Source: Crocinitomix algicola
GTDB taxonomy: Bacteria > Bacteroidota > Bacteroidia > Flavobacteriales_D > Crocinitomicaceae
Length of the DNA: 64,000 nucleotides
Reading direction: 5' to 3'
Assembly (NCBI RefSeq): GCF_001661595.2
Contig: NZ_LYPF02000004.1
Span: forward strand, 62,001-126,000
Positions 1-8,012 of the stretch are shown one piece after another. The notes beneath the pieces are model-generated. The model was not told the DNA's origin and did no database searches. It saw nothing but the letters and a program-made list of their open reading frames with translations. Each line of letters starts with the position of its first letter. Position 1 is the first letter of the stretch. Both the position numbers and the translations under genes were made by a program.

Positions 1-306
1 GATACGATACAGAAATCAATTGCGGAAACACTAGTTTGGGAAGGATCTGTATTAAATGAAAATCAGCATGTGGGATTATTTGTTGGTTCTTGGTCGTGGG
101 GGGATGATGCTTTATTCGTACAAACGACAGATGGTGCATCGGATATTGTTATGGGTGTTTCACAAAAGGACGATTTAGAATTAGGCACTTCTACAGTTTA
201 TATGGACCGTTCAACAGCTTTGGACATAGCAGAAGGAACGTCTGAAGGCGGAAGGATTCGATACCGCTATCGTTGTGAAAATGCTGTTGTAACTGTAGTA
301 GAATAA
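1..306 (+). CDS. C-terminal part of an unrecognised protein (truncated by window edge)
   Basis: The frame is open from base 1 to a TAA at 304-306, so the start lies upstream of the window and 101 residues are visible. A GTG at 70 could start a shorter ORF, but codons upstream of it (DTIQKSIAETLVW...) look equally coding. The segment is rich in Gly, Asp and Thr with alternating hydrophobic residues, which suggests beta structure. I see no signal peptide, membrane segment or known motif in this part. A strong hairpin terminator follows directly. The family is unknown to me. Confidence 0.6.
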   Translation, partial: DTIQKSIAETLVWEGSVLNENQHVGLFVGSWSWGDDALFVQTTDGASDIVMGVSQKDDLELGTSTVYMDRSTALDIAEGTSEGGRIRYRYRCENAVVTVVE

Positions 307-322
307 ACAGTGTTTAGACATT

Positions 323-350
323 AAAAAAGGCGCTCGGAGGCGCCTTTTTT
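323..350. terminator. Bidirectional intrinsic terminator
   Basis: A perfect 11-bp stem (AAAAAAGGCGC at 323-333 with GCGCCTTTTTT at 340-350) encloses a 6-nt loop. A T-run follows on both strands. It sits between the convergent partial gene and the oxygenase gene, and its last base is the last base of the oxygenase stop codon, so it can serve both. Confidence 0.9.
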
Positions 351-1315
351 TATTTTTTTCTTAATCCTAATTCGATTAATCTTTCAGTCAAAAACTCGCC
401 TGCTGTCATGTCGTCATAAGCCTTTGGCTGAGAATCAGAAACGCAACTTTCTAGACACGTTAAATCCATATCAGACCGGGGATGCAAAAAGAATGGCGTT
501 GAAAATCGGGGTTTCGTCCAAGACGCTTCATCAGGAGTTATAACTTGATGTTGTGTTGAGCGAAGACGATTATTCGTTAATCGCGCTAACATGTCTCCAA
601 TGTTAATTACAATTTCATCGGGCTCTGGATCAACAGAAATCCATTTTCCGTCCAAAGATTGAGCTTGTAAGCCTTTAGCGCTTCCTCCCATTAAAAGAGT
701 AATTAAATTAATGTCACCATGCGCAGCAGCTCTAACCGCTCCTTCTGGAATTTGCGTCTTATCTTCTACAGGATAATAATGTAATAACCTTAATATACTA
801 TTTCCATTATGAATTTTATCATCGAAATAATTCTCCTCTAAATTCAAATATAACGCGATTGCTTTTAACAAGTTTCGACCGGTATTTTCGAATGTGGCGT
901 ATACTTCTTTTCCAACAGCCTCGAATTCGACAATTTCTTCGGGCCAAATATTATCTGGATACTCTTCCTTAATGGGATCGTTATCTTTAACTGTTTGACC
1001 GATATGGTAAAACTCTTTTAGGTCCGGCACAGATTTTCCTTTTGCACTTTCTTTGTTCTTGGAAATATAGCCACGTTGTCCGTGTAAAGCTTCGTTTTCA
1101 TACCGTTTTTTAACGTCATCCGATAAATCAAAAAAACGCTTAGAAACATCAAATAATTTATTTCTAAGTTCTACGGTAACTCCATGGTTTTTAACAATGG
1201 CAAATCCCATATTAGAAAAAGAATCCCCAAAATCTTTAATGAACTTTGCTCTAGTAGCGTCATCACCTTCACTAAAGTCAAGATAATCGACGTGTGCTAT
1301 ATTGTTTTGATCCAT
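350..1315 (-). CDS. Isopenicillin N synthase-like 2-oxoglutarate/Fe(II)-dependent dioxygenase
   Basis: 321 residues, normal for the family. The N-terminal DIOX_N region (about 5-120) contains the typical GFAIVKNHG stretch. The C-terminal double-stranded beta-helix carries the iron ligands His199, Asp201 (HGD) and His256 (STQHQV), and the co-substrate site Arg270-Ser272 (RFS). Such enzymes oxidise small molecules using Fe(II), O2 and usually 2-oxoglutarate; the substrate cannot be read from sequence. The ATG lies 2 nt after the clpX stop codon, so it is probably co-transcribed with clpX. No beta-lactam genes are nearby, so a penicillin role is not supported. Confidence 0.88.
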   Translation of the reverse strand: MDQNNIAHVDYLDFSEGDDATRAKFIKDFGDSFSNMGFAIVKNHGVTVELRNKLFDVSKRFFDLSDDVKKRYENEALHGQRGYISKNKESAKGKSVPDLKEFYHIGQTVKDNDPIKEEYPDNIWPEEIVEFEAVGKEVYATFENTGRNLLKAIALYLNLEENYFDDKIHNGNSILRLLHYYPVEDKTQIPEGAVRAAAHGDINLITLLMGGSAKGLQAQSLDGKWISVDPEPDEIVINIGDMLARLTNNRLRSTQHQVITPDEASWTKPRFSTPFFLHPRSDMDLTCLESCVSDSQPKAYDDMTAGEFLTERLIELGLRKK

Positions 1316-1317
1316 GA

Positions 1318-2550
1318 TTATGCAATTTTTAATTTGGCCATCTTAGACCCTGCGAATTTTGATTCGGCATAGGCTAAGTCAACTCTAAATTCTTTTTGAT
1401 TCGCTTGCGATGGAATATCGAACATGGCATCATTAAGAATGGCCTCGCAGATTGATCTTAAACCTCTTGCTCCAAGTTTATATTCTAAGGCTTTTTGAAC
1501 GATAAAGTCCAAAACTTCAGCATCAAATTTCAATTCAACGCCATCTAAATCAAACAAGTGAATGTATTGTTTTACCAAAGCATTTTTCGGCTCCGTTAAG
1601 ATTCTGCGCAATGCTTTTTCATCCAACGGATTTAGGTAAGATAAAACAGGCATTCGACCAATCAGTTCTGGAATTAATCCAAACTCTTTAATGTCCGATG
1701 GTATGATGTATTGCAATAGGCTTTCACTATCAGGCTTAACCAAATCTTTTGATGCAAAACCAATCATATTGGTGTTGACACGACGGCCTATAATTTTCTC
1801 TATACCATCAAATGCACCTCCTGCGATAAAGAGAATATTTTTTGTATTCACTTTAATCATTTTTTGTTCAGGATGCTTTCTACCGCCTTGAGGTGGCACA
1901 TTTACTTCAGTACCCTCCAAAAGTTTTAGCATGGCTTGTTGAACCCCTTCACCGGAAACATCGCGCGTAATGGACGGATTGTCTGATTTACGCGCGATTT
2001 TATCAATTTCATCAATAAATACAATGCCTTTTTCTGCCGCTTCTACATTAAAATCCGCAGCTTGTAATAACCGAGAAAGGATACTTTCCACGTCTTCTCC
2101 TACATAACCAGCTTCAGTTAAAACAGTAGCGTCAGCAATACAAAAGGGAACGTTCAACGATTTGGCTATTGTTTTGGCAAGTAAGGTTTTACCTGTTCCT
2201 GTTCGACCAACAAGAATTACGTTGGATTTATCAATCTCCATTTCATCGTTTTTACCACTTTGTGATAATCGTTTGTAATGGTTGTAAACTGCAACAGAAA
2301 GTACTCTCTTAGCTTCTTCTTGTCCAATGATATACTCATCGAGTTGTTCTTTAATTTGAACGGGTTTTAGCAAATTAAAATCTGCATCGACCTCCTTTTT
2401 TTCATCAAATTTAAATTGCTCATCCACAATCTGGTGCGCTTGTTCAATACAGTTTTCACAAATATGTCCTGTAACTCCTGCAATTAGAATTCCAACTTCG
2501 TTTTTTGGTCTTCCACAAAAAGAACAATTTATCCCCTCTTTTTTCGCCAT
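1318..2550 (-). CDS. clpX: ATP-dependent Clp protease ATP-binding subunit ClpX
   Basis: 410 residues. The N-terminal zinc-binding domain has Cys9, Cys12, Cys31 and Cys34. The AAA+ module has Walker A GRTGTGKT at 115-122, a Walker B FIDEID near 180 and the GRMPV pore/sensor region. ClpX unfolds substrates and feeds them to ClpP in the cytoplasm. It lies 15 nt downstream of clpP on the same strand, the usual clpP-clpX order, and is followed closely by the oxygenase gene. Confidence 0.98.
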   Translation of the reverse strand: MAKKEGINCSFCGRPKNEVGILIAGVTGHICENCIEQAHQIVDEQFKFDEKKEVDADFNLLKPVQIKEQLDEYIIGQEEAKRVLSVAVYNHYKRLSQSGKNDEMEIDKSNVILVGRTGTGKTLLAKTIAKSLNVPFCIADATVLTEAGYVGEDVESILSRLLQAADFNVEAAEKGIVFIDEIDKIARKSDNPSITRDVSGEGVQQAMLKLLEGTEVNVPPQGGRKHPEQKMIKVNTKNILFIAGGAFDGIEKIIGRRVNTNMIGFASKDLVKPDSESLLQYIIPSDIKEFGLIPELIGRMPVLSYLNPLDEKALRRILTEPKNALVKQYIHLFDLDGVELKFDAEVLDFIVQKALEYKLGARGLRSICEAILNDAMFDIPSQANQKEFRVDLAYAESKFAGSKMAKLKIA

Positions 2551-2565
2551 TTCGTCTTAATTTAT

Positions 2566-3255
2566 TTATTCTCCTTTGTATACTTCAGCTTTGATTGGAT
2601 TTCCTAACACTTCATCAACCATTCCATAGTCTTTTGCTTCTTGTGCAATCATCCAATAATCACGATCTGAATCTTTCCACACTTCTTCATAACTCTTACC
2701 AGAGTGCTTCGCAATAATATCGTAAAGTTCTTTCTTTAGTTTTTGAATTTCTCTCGCTGTAATTTCGATGTCAGAAGCTTGCCCTTGCGCTCCACCTAAG
2801 GGTTGATGAATCATCACTCTTGAATGAGGTAATGCGGATCTTTTTCCTTCCGCACCTGCACATAATAAAACAGCGCCCATTGATGCCGCCATACCTGTAC
2901 AAATTGTAGCAACATCAGGTGATATATACTGCATCGTATCATAAATCCCTAGTCCTGCATAAACTCCTCCTCCAGGAGAGTTTAAATAGATTTGGATGTC
3001 TTTTTTAGGATCAACAGACTCCAAGAATAATAACTGAGCTGTAATGATATTGGCAATTTGATCATCAATACCAGTTCCTAAAAATATAATTCTATCCATC
3101 ATGAGTCTTGAAAACACATCCATTTGAGCCACGTTTAATTGGCGCTCTTCTATGATATAAGGAGTTAATGATGAACTAATATAACTATCAACAACCGTGC
3201 TGCTGATATTGCGATGTTTAGTCGCGTATTTTCTAAATTCGTCTTTATCAAACAT
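2566..3255 (-). CDS. clpP: ATP-dependent Clp protease proteolytic subunit ClpP
   Basis: 229 residues, slightly longer than E. coli ClpP because of an N-terminal extension of about 30 residues. The catalytic triad is visible: Ser125 in GMAASMGA, His150 in MIHQPLGG and Asp199 in DRDYWM. It forms the tetradecameric protease chamber that pairs with ClpX. It follows trigger factor on the same strand, but a hairpin between them suggests it is at least partly transcribed from its own promoter. Confidence 0.98.
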   Translation of the reverse strand: MFDKDEFRKYATKHRNISSTVVDSYISSSLTPYIIEERQLNVAQMDVFSRLMMDRIIFLGTGIDDQIANIITAQLLFLESVDPKKDIQIYLNSPGGGVYAGLGIYDTMQYISPDVATICTGMAASMGAVLLCAGAEGKRSALPHSRVMIHQPLGGAQGQASDIEITAREIQKLKKELYDIIAKHSGKSYEEVWKDSDRDYWMIAQEAKDYGMVDEVLGNPIKAEVYKGE

Positions 3256-3392
3256 GTTTAATAATTTTCTTCGTTTTAAATATAATTAAAGCAAAATGCC
3301 TTTGAGTATAGACGGACAAGACCTTTAAATATTACATCTTTTACCGTATTCTCCCTTGATTAAAACAATTAAGTCGACCCAAAGTTTAATGC

Positions 3393-3431
3393 AAAAAAAT
3401 AATACCCATAAATATAGGTATTATTTTTTTT
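3393..3431 (-). terminator. Hairpin terminator after trigger factor
   Basis: An AATAATACC / GGTATTATT stem is flanked by A- and T-runs on both strands, about 20 nt past the tig stop codon. It separates tig from clpP. Confidence 0.7.
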
Positions 3432-3450
3432 CAATTTTATTTAATAAGAA

Positions 3451-4788
3451 TTAGTTCTGTGCGTACGCTTCTTTGATAAAGTCGTCATACTGCATCGATT
3501 TCTCATTGAGTTTTACAGTTTCTTTAAAGAAATTCAACATTTTTGTCCCGTAAAGGTTGTCATAAATCTTGTTTGCTTCATCTTTATTTTGGAGAACTGA
3601 TTTTGCTTGATCTTCTAATTCTTTGTCCTCAGGAGCAGGCATTCCATATTGCGCAAATTGATTCGCTAAAAGTCCTTTTGTGTACTCCATTACCTCATTG
3701 TGCTCAACTTTAATATCGTTGTCTTTGATGAGTTTGTTCTGAATGAGCTGCCATTTTAAACTTTTCTTATAGTTATCGTAATCTTTATCCAGCTCTTCTT
3801 GTGTGATTTCTTTTTCGTTAGAAGCCATAATCCAACGTTTTAAAAACTCATCTGGCAATTCAAATGAAGTTTTCTCGATTAAAGCATCTGATATTTTTTG
3901 ACTGAATAATCGATCAGAATCATTACCGAACATACGTTCTAAATCGGTAGAAATTTTTGTTCTTAACTCTTCTTCAGACTTCACATTTCCTTCACCAAAT
4001 ATTTTATCAAACAAAGCTTGGTCAACCGCTGCAGGAACCATTGTTTTGATTTCTGTAATGGTAAAGTTAAAATCACCTTCAAGCGCAGCAGCTTCTTCTT
4101 TTGAAATGGCCAACATTGAAGCTAAATCGTCATCACCTTTAGAAACTTTACGAGGGTCTAACGTGAATTCAGCACCTACTTTTTTACCAATAAAGTCAGC
4201 TTTAATTTTATCGTCAGAAATAAACTCTACTGATATTGTTGAAGTATTTTTAATGTCTCCATCTACTTGAGAAAACTCTCCTAATATCATGTCCTTTTCT
4301 CCAACTTCTTCTCCCGCCACTAAGGATCCATATCGACGCGCCAAGTTTTCTACTTCTTTGTCTAACATCTCATCTGAGATTTCAACCTTTAAATAGTCAA
4401 ATTTGTTCTTTTTAGACAATGAAATTTCAAATTCTGGAGCCATTCCTATTTCATATACAAATTCAAAATTTTCAGGATTATTGAAATCTCCTTTTACTTC
4501 TTCATCGTATTTAGGAAGTGGATTACCGAGGATGTTCAAATTGTTAGACTGAATAAAATCGTTAAGTGATTTATTCACAACTGAATTTAACTCTTCTGCT
4601 AAAATGGATTTACCAAATTTTTTCTTGATCAACGACAAAGGAATTTTACCAGGTCTAAAACCAGGGATATTCGCTTGCTTACGATAAGTGTTCATGGCTT
4701 TATTTACACTTTCAGCATAGTCATCTGGTGTAATTTGCACCCTTAAAATAGCATTTAAATCGTCAATTTTTTCCTCAACAACATTCAT
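3451..4788 (-). CDS. tig: Trigger factor, ribosome-associated chaperone
   Basis: 445 residues, close to the family norm. The N-terminal ribosome-binding domain contains the signature GFRPGK at 43-48. The central PPIase-like region (about 150-260) and the helical C-terminal chaperone arms follow. Like many Bacteroidota trigger factors, the middle domain is divergent, so prolyl isomerase activity is uncertain. It acts on nascent chains at the ribosome exit. The gene is upstream of clpP-clpX, a widespread order. The start is the ATG at 4788, just after the tRNA-Leu terminator. Confidence 0.96.
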   Translation of the reverse strand: MNVVEEKIDDLNAILRVQITPDDYAESVNKAMNTYRKQANIPGFRPGKIPLSLIKKKFGKSILAEELNSVVNKSLNDFIQSNNLNILGNPLPKYDEEVKGDFNNPENFEFVYEIGMAPEFEISLSKKNKFDYLKVEISDEMLDKEVENLARRYGSLVAGEEVGEKDMILGEFSQVDGDIKNTSTISVEFISDDKIKADFIGKKVGAEFTLDPRKVSKGDDDLASMLAISKEEAAALEGDFNFTITEIKTMVPAAVDQALFDKIFGEGNVKSEEELRTKISTDLERMFGNDSDRLFSQKISDALIEKTSFELPDEFLKRWIMASNEKEITQEELDKDYDNYKKSLKWQLIQNKLIKDNDIKVEHNEVMEYTKGLLANQFAQYGMPAPEDKELEDQAKSVLQNKDEANKIYDNLYGTKMLNFFKETVKLNEKSMQYDDFIKEAYAQN

Positions 4789-4810
4789 TATTTTGTCAAT
4801 TTTGATTAAA

Positions 4811-4842
4811 ATAAAAATGGCCTAGGCTTTTGCCTAGACCAT
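4811..4842 (-). terminator. Terminator of tRNA-Leu
   Basis: On the minus strand a 10-bp stem with one mismatch (4832-4841 with 4818-4827) and an AAAA loop is followed by a T-rich tail (TTTTTATTTT). It lies 7 nt past the tRNA 3' end and immediately before trigger factor. Confidence 0.85.
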
Positions 4843-4848
4843 TGTTAG

Positions 4849-4930
4849 TGCGGGTGGAGGGACTCGAACCCACACGCCGTGAAGCACTAGATCCTAAGTC
4901 TAGCATGTCTACCAATTTCACCACACCCGC
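4849..4930 (-). tRNA. tRNA-Leu (anticodon UAG)
   Basis: The minus strand folds as a class II tRNA. The acceptor arm is GCGGGTG / CACCCGC with discriminator A. The D arm contains AAATTGGTAGA. The anticodon stem is CTAGA / TCTAG with loop CTTAGGA, giving anticodon TAG. The extra arm is TGCTTCACGGCG and the T arm is GTGGGTTCGAGTCCCTC. The 3' CCA is not encoded (CTA follows), as is common in this phylum. Confidence 0.96.
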
Positions 4931-5092
4931 AATTTTTGGTGATGCATACTGTTTTTACAGTACGATTGCAATACCTTTAACTTCACCACTTTTGGAGAAG
5001 GGAGTGCAAAGATAAATAGATTTTTTATTCCACCAAAATTTTATCTTGAAATGATGAAAAATATTTATTCTTGGTGAAAGGGCAAACCGCGA

Positions 5093-5123
5093 TTGGTTTA
5101 TCAAACACGTTTCACTATTTTTG
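5093..5123 (+). promoter_or_regulatory. Bacteroidota-type promoter of dxr
   Basis: TTG at 5093-5095, a 20-nt spacer and TATTTTTG at 5116-5123 match the TTG-N17-23-TAnnTTTG consensus. The element ends only 4 nt before the chosen dxr ATG. Confidence 0.7.
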
Positions 5124-5127
5124 TGGC

Positions 5128-6291
5128 ATGTCAGAAAAGCGAAAAATAGCAGTGCTCGGTTCTACCGGCTCAATTGGAACCCAAACCTTGGAAGTGGTTT
5201 CGGCCTATCCCGATTTATTTGAAGTTTCAGTTTTAACCGCAAATAGAAATTCGGAATTACTCATTGAGCAGGCAAAACAATTCAAACCCAACACAGTGGT
5301 TATAGTAGATGAATCAAAGTATGAAACTACTAATCAGGCTTTGATGAACGAGGATGTGAAGGTGTATACAGGTGAAGATGCGCTCGCTCAAGTCGCTCAA
5401 ATGAATGAAGTGGATGTGGTTTTAACTGCTTTAGTAGGATTTTCAGGGTTAAAGCCTACAATTGCTGCTATCGAAGCAAAAAAAAATATTGCTTTAGCAA
5501 ATAAAGAAACGTTGGTTGTAGCTGGTGAAATCATCACAAAGTTAGCGAAAGAAAAAGGAGTGAATATTTATCCTGTTGATTCAGAGCATTCCGCAATTTT
5601 TCAGTGTTTAGTTGGAGAGTTCCAGAATCCAATTGAAAAAATTTATCTAACGGCTTCTGGAGGACCTTTTAGGGGTAAAAAGAAAAATGAGCTGGTTGGA
5701 ATTAAAAAAGAGCAAGCGTTGAAGCATCCAAATTGGGAAATGGGTGCTAAAATTACAATCGATTCTGCTACACTAATGAACAAAGGGTTGGAAGTAATAG
5801 AGGCAAAGTGGTTGTTTGGATTGAAAGATCATCAAATTGATGTAATTGTACATCCTCAATCCATTATACACTCAATCGCACAGTTCCAAGATGGGTCAAT
5901 GAAGGCGCAAATGGGATTACCCGATATGAAGTTGCCCATACAATACGCGCTCACGTATCCTAAACGTTTAAAAACGGATTTTGAACGGTTTGATTTTATG
6001 AATTATTCGAACCTTACTTTTGAGAAACCGGATCGTGAAACGTTTAAAAATTTAGATTTAGCTTATCAAGCCATGGCAAAAGGTGGGAATATGCCATGTA
6101 TATTAAATGCAGCGAATGAAGTGGCAGTAGCCGCATTTTTAGCAGATGATATTGATTTTTTAGGAATTGCTGAATTAAATGAGGCCGTGATGAATAGGGC
6201 TGAGTTTATTACTAACCCTAATTTGGAAGATTTATTTGCTACAGATAAAGAAGCGCGAAAAATTGCGCAAGAAATTGTGCGTCAAGCATAA
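5128..6291 (+). CDS. dxr: 1-deoxy-D-xylulose 5-phosphate reductoisomerase
   Basis: 387 residues from the ATG at 5128. The NADPH-binding motif GSTGSIGTQTL begins near residue 10. NKETLV, the metal-site motif PVDSEHSA, SGGPFR and the substrate-loop region NWEMGAKITIDSATLMNK follow in the expected order. The enzyme makes 2-C-methyl-D-erythritol 4-phosphate in the MEP isoprenoid pathway. The reading frame extends upstream to a GTG at 5071, but that region contains the promoter TATTTTTG, and family alignment supports a start at MSEKRK. The predicted transcription start falls at or near the A of the ATG, so the mRNA may be leaderless. Confidence 0.97.
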   Translation: MSEKRKIAVLGSTGSIGTQTLEVVSAYPDLFEVSVLTANRNSELLIEQAKQFKPNTVVIVDESKYETTNQALMNEDVKVYTGEDALAQVAQMNEVDVVLTALVGFSGLKPTIAAIEAKKNIALANKETLVVAGEIITKLAKEKGVNIYPVDSEHSAIFQCLVGEFQNPIEKIYLTASGGPFRGKKKNELVGIKKEQALKHPNWEMGAKITIDSATLMNKGLEVIEAKWLFGLKDHQIDVIVHPQSIIHSIAQFQDGSMKAQMGLPDMKLPIQYALTYPKRLKTDFERFDFMNYSNLTFEKPDRETFKNLDLAYQAMAKGGNMPCILNAANEVAVAAFLADDIDFLGIAELNEAVMNRAEFITNPNLEDLFATDKEARKIAQEIVRQA

Positions 6292-6295
6292 AGGT

Positions 6296-6326
6296 TTGGG
6301 TGTTTTTGGTTTTTCTTTTATATTTG
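6296..6326 (+). promoter_or_regulatory. Promoter of the cytochrome/copper-monooxygenase-like gene
   Basis: TTG at 6296-6298, 20-nt spacer and TATATTTG at 6319-6326, 20 nt before the ATG at 6347. Confidence 0.7.
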
Positions 6327-6346
6327 GTGGTTAGCAACACTACCAA

Positions 6347-7909
6347 ATGAAAAAACACATACTTTGTCTTCTTGTAATAGGAACTATTTTTAAAGGCTTT
6401 GCTCAGGTGAATTGGAGTGAAGATGTAGCAGAAATTTTCTATAAAAATTGTACCGAGTGTCATAACCCCGAAGGAGTAGCTCCTTTTTCGTTGTTGGATT
6501 ATCCAACTGCTTACGATTATAGAGGGTTAATTCACACTTATGTTGAATATAATTTAATGCCGCCTTGGTCAGCTGATTCCTCATTTCAACATTATTTTGA
6601 CGAGCGATTATTAACAACGTATGAACGTGAAACAATTTTAGAATGGGCAAGCTCTGGAGCACCTGAAGGTGATTCAGAATTGGCTCCGCCACCTCCAGTC
6701 TATTCAGGAGAGCAAATACTACCCGGTGTTCCCGATTTAACTTTAGAAATGCCGCTTTATATGAGTAAGGCAACTGATATCGCCGATGATTATGTCTGTA
6801 TTTCTTTACCTACTGGTTTAACAGAAGATCGAAGGGTAAAAGCGGTCGAGATAATTCCAGGCAATCGCGCTATTGTTCATCATTGTTTAGTTTATGTGGA
6901 TTATGATGGCTCATATGGAACGGATACGGTTGGTGGTGATTGTGGTGGACCTTCAGAAGAGCCTTTAATGGCTGGCTATACGCCCGGAGCAAGACCAACT
7001 ATTTTTCCTTCAACCGATGATTTTTCGGCAGGAATTTTAGTTCCAGCTGGTTCGGAAATCGTTTTTGCCATGCATTATCCTCACGGATCTTATGGTGAGT
7101 ATGATCAAACAAAAATAAACCTTTACTTCTATCCAGAACCCGTGGATAATTTTCGCGAAATATTTGCCGGTCCATTGTTAATGAATTGGGATTTTAATTT
7201 GCCTGCAAACGAAGAAACCCCTGTTGAAGCAGAAGTGCTTGACATTCCCTTTGATGTCACAGCGATGAGTGTTTTCCCGCACATGCATTTACTGGGAAAA
7301 TCAATTGAGTCTTATGGAATAAATCCGGATGGAGATACCTTGCCTTTTATTCGCATACCAGAATGGGATTTTGACTGGCAAGATTTTTATTGGTTCAAGT
7401 ATATGCAACACGTTCCAATAGGTTCAAATATCTATGCTAATGGCGTTTATGATAATACGTTGGCTAACCCTCATAATCCTTCTGATCCCCCTGTAGATGT
7501 CTACCCGGGATTTAATACAACAGACGAGATGTTTTTGGTTTATTTCCACATCATGGAATATTGGGAAGGGGATGAGCTCATTAATATTGATAGTTTGAAT
7601 ACACGTTATTTATCCACTCAATTTGAGACAGGTCCAAACAAAGCAGGAATATCTGTTTACCCTAACCCGTTTAATAAAAATCTTACCTTAAAATATAACT
7701 TAAAAGAATTGAGTAACGTAAGTATCTTTGTGTATGATTTGAACGGCAAACTCGTTCGTCAGCTTTTCTTCGGAGAGCAAAGCGCAGGGATTAAAGAGGT
7801 TGAATGGAATGGGGTAGCTGACGACGGCTTGGAGGTGATGTCGGGAATTTATTTTTATTCTATTAGGATTAATGGTGTACCATTTAATGGGAAATTAATA
7901 AAGTACTGA
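6347..7909 (+). CDS. Exported cytochrome c / copper type II monooxygenase-like protein with T9SS tail
   Basis: 520 residues. A signal peptide (1-20, ending GFAQ) is followed by a c-type heme motif CTECH at 35-39 and an MPPW motif at 71-74 that could give the axial Met. The central part resembles PHM/DBM-type copper monooxygenases, with candidate copper ligands His178-His179 (VHHC), His243 (HYPHG) and His312/Met313/His314 (HMH). The last 85 or so residues (VYPNPFNK..., ending LIKY) form a type A T9SS sorting domain, so the protein should reach the outer surface. The substrate is unknown. Family assignment rests on motif spacing. Confidence 0.8.
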   Translation: MKKHILCLLVIGTIFKGFAQVNWSEDVAEIFYKNCTECHNPEGVAPFSLLDYPTAYDYRGLIHTYVEYNLMPPWSADSSFQHYFDERLLTTYERETILEWASSGAPEGDSELAPPPPVYSGEQILPGVPDLTLEMPLYMSKATDIADDYVCISLPTGLTEDRRVKAVEIIPGNRAIVHHCLVYVDYDGSYGTDTVGGDCGGPSEEPLMAGYTPGARPTIFPSTDDFSAGILVPAGSEIVFAMHYPHGSYGEYDQTKINLYFYPEPVDNFREIFAGPLLMNWDFNLPANEETPVEAEVLDIPFDVTAMSVFPHMHLLGKSIESYGINPDGDTLPFIRIPEWDFDWQDFYWFKYMQHVPIGSNIYANGVYDNTLANPHNPSDPPVDVYPGFNTTDEMFLVYFHIMEYWEGDELINIDSLNTRYLSTQFETGPNKAGISVYPNPFNKNLTLKYNLKELSNVSIFVYDLNGKLVRQLFFGEQSAGIKEVEWNGVADDGLEVMSGIYFYSIRINGVPFNGKLIKY

Positions 7910-7975
7910 TTAACTTAAGTTGCATCGAAAATTATCATTTAGATTCACGTAAATATATTAGTATTAGAAAATAAT

Positions 7976-7983
7976 TATTTTTG
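7976..7983 (+). promoter_or_regulatory. -7 promoter element TATTTTTG
   Basis: Matches TAnnTTTG, 30 nt before the possible start at 8013. No clear TTG is seen at the -33 position. Confidence 0.5.
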
Positions 7984-8012
7984 CTTAGCTCCACCTAACC
8001 TACTCTATAGCT

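Noticed and set aside
6390-6773. 127-codon open frame on the minus strand inside the cytochrome/copper-monooxygenase-like gene
   Set aside because: It lies wholly over a plus-strand gene with clear motifs and signal peptide, and shows no recognisable motif or ribosome-binding site.
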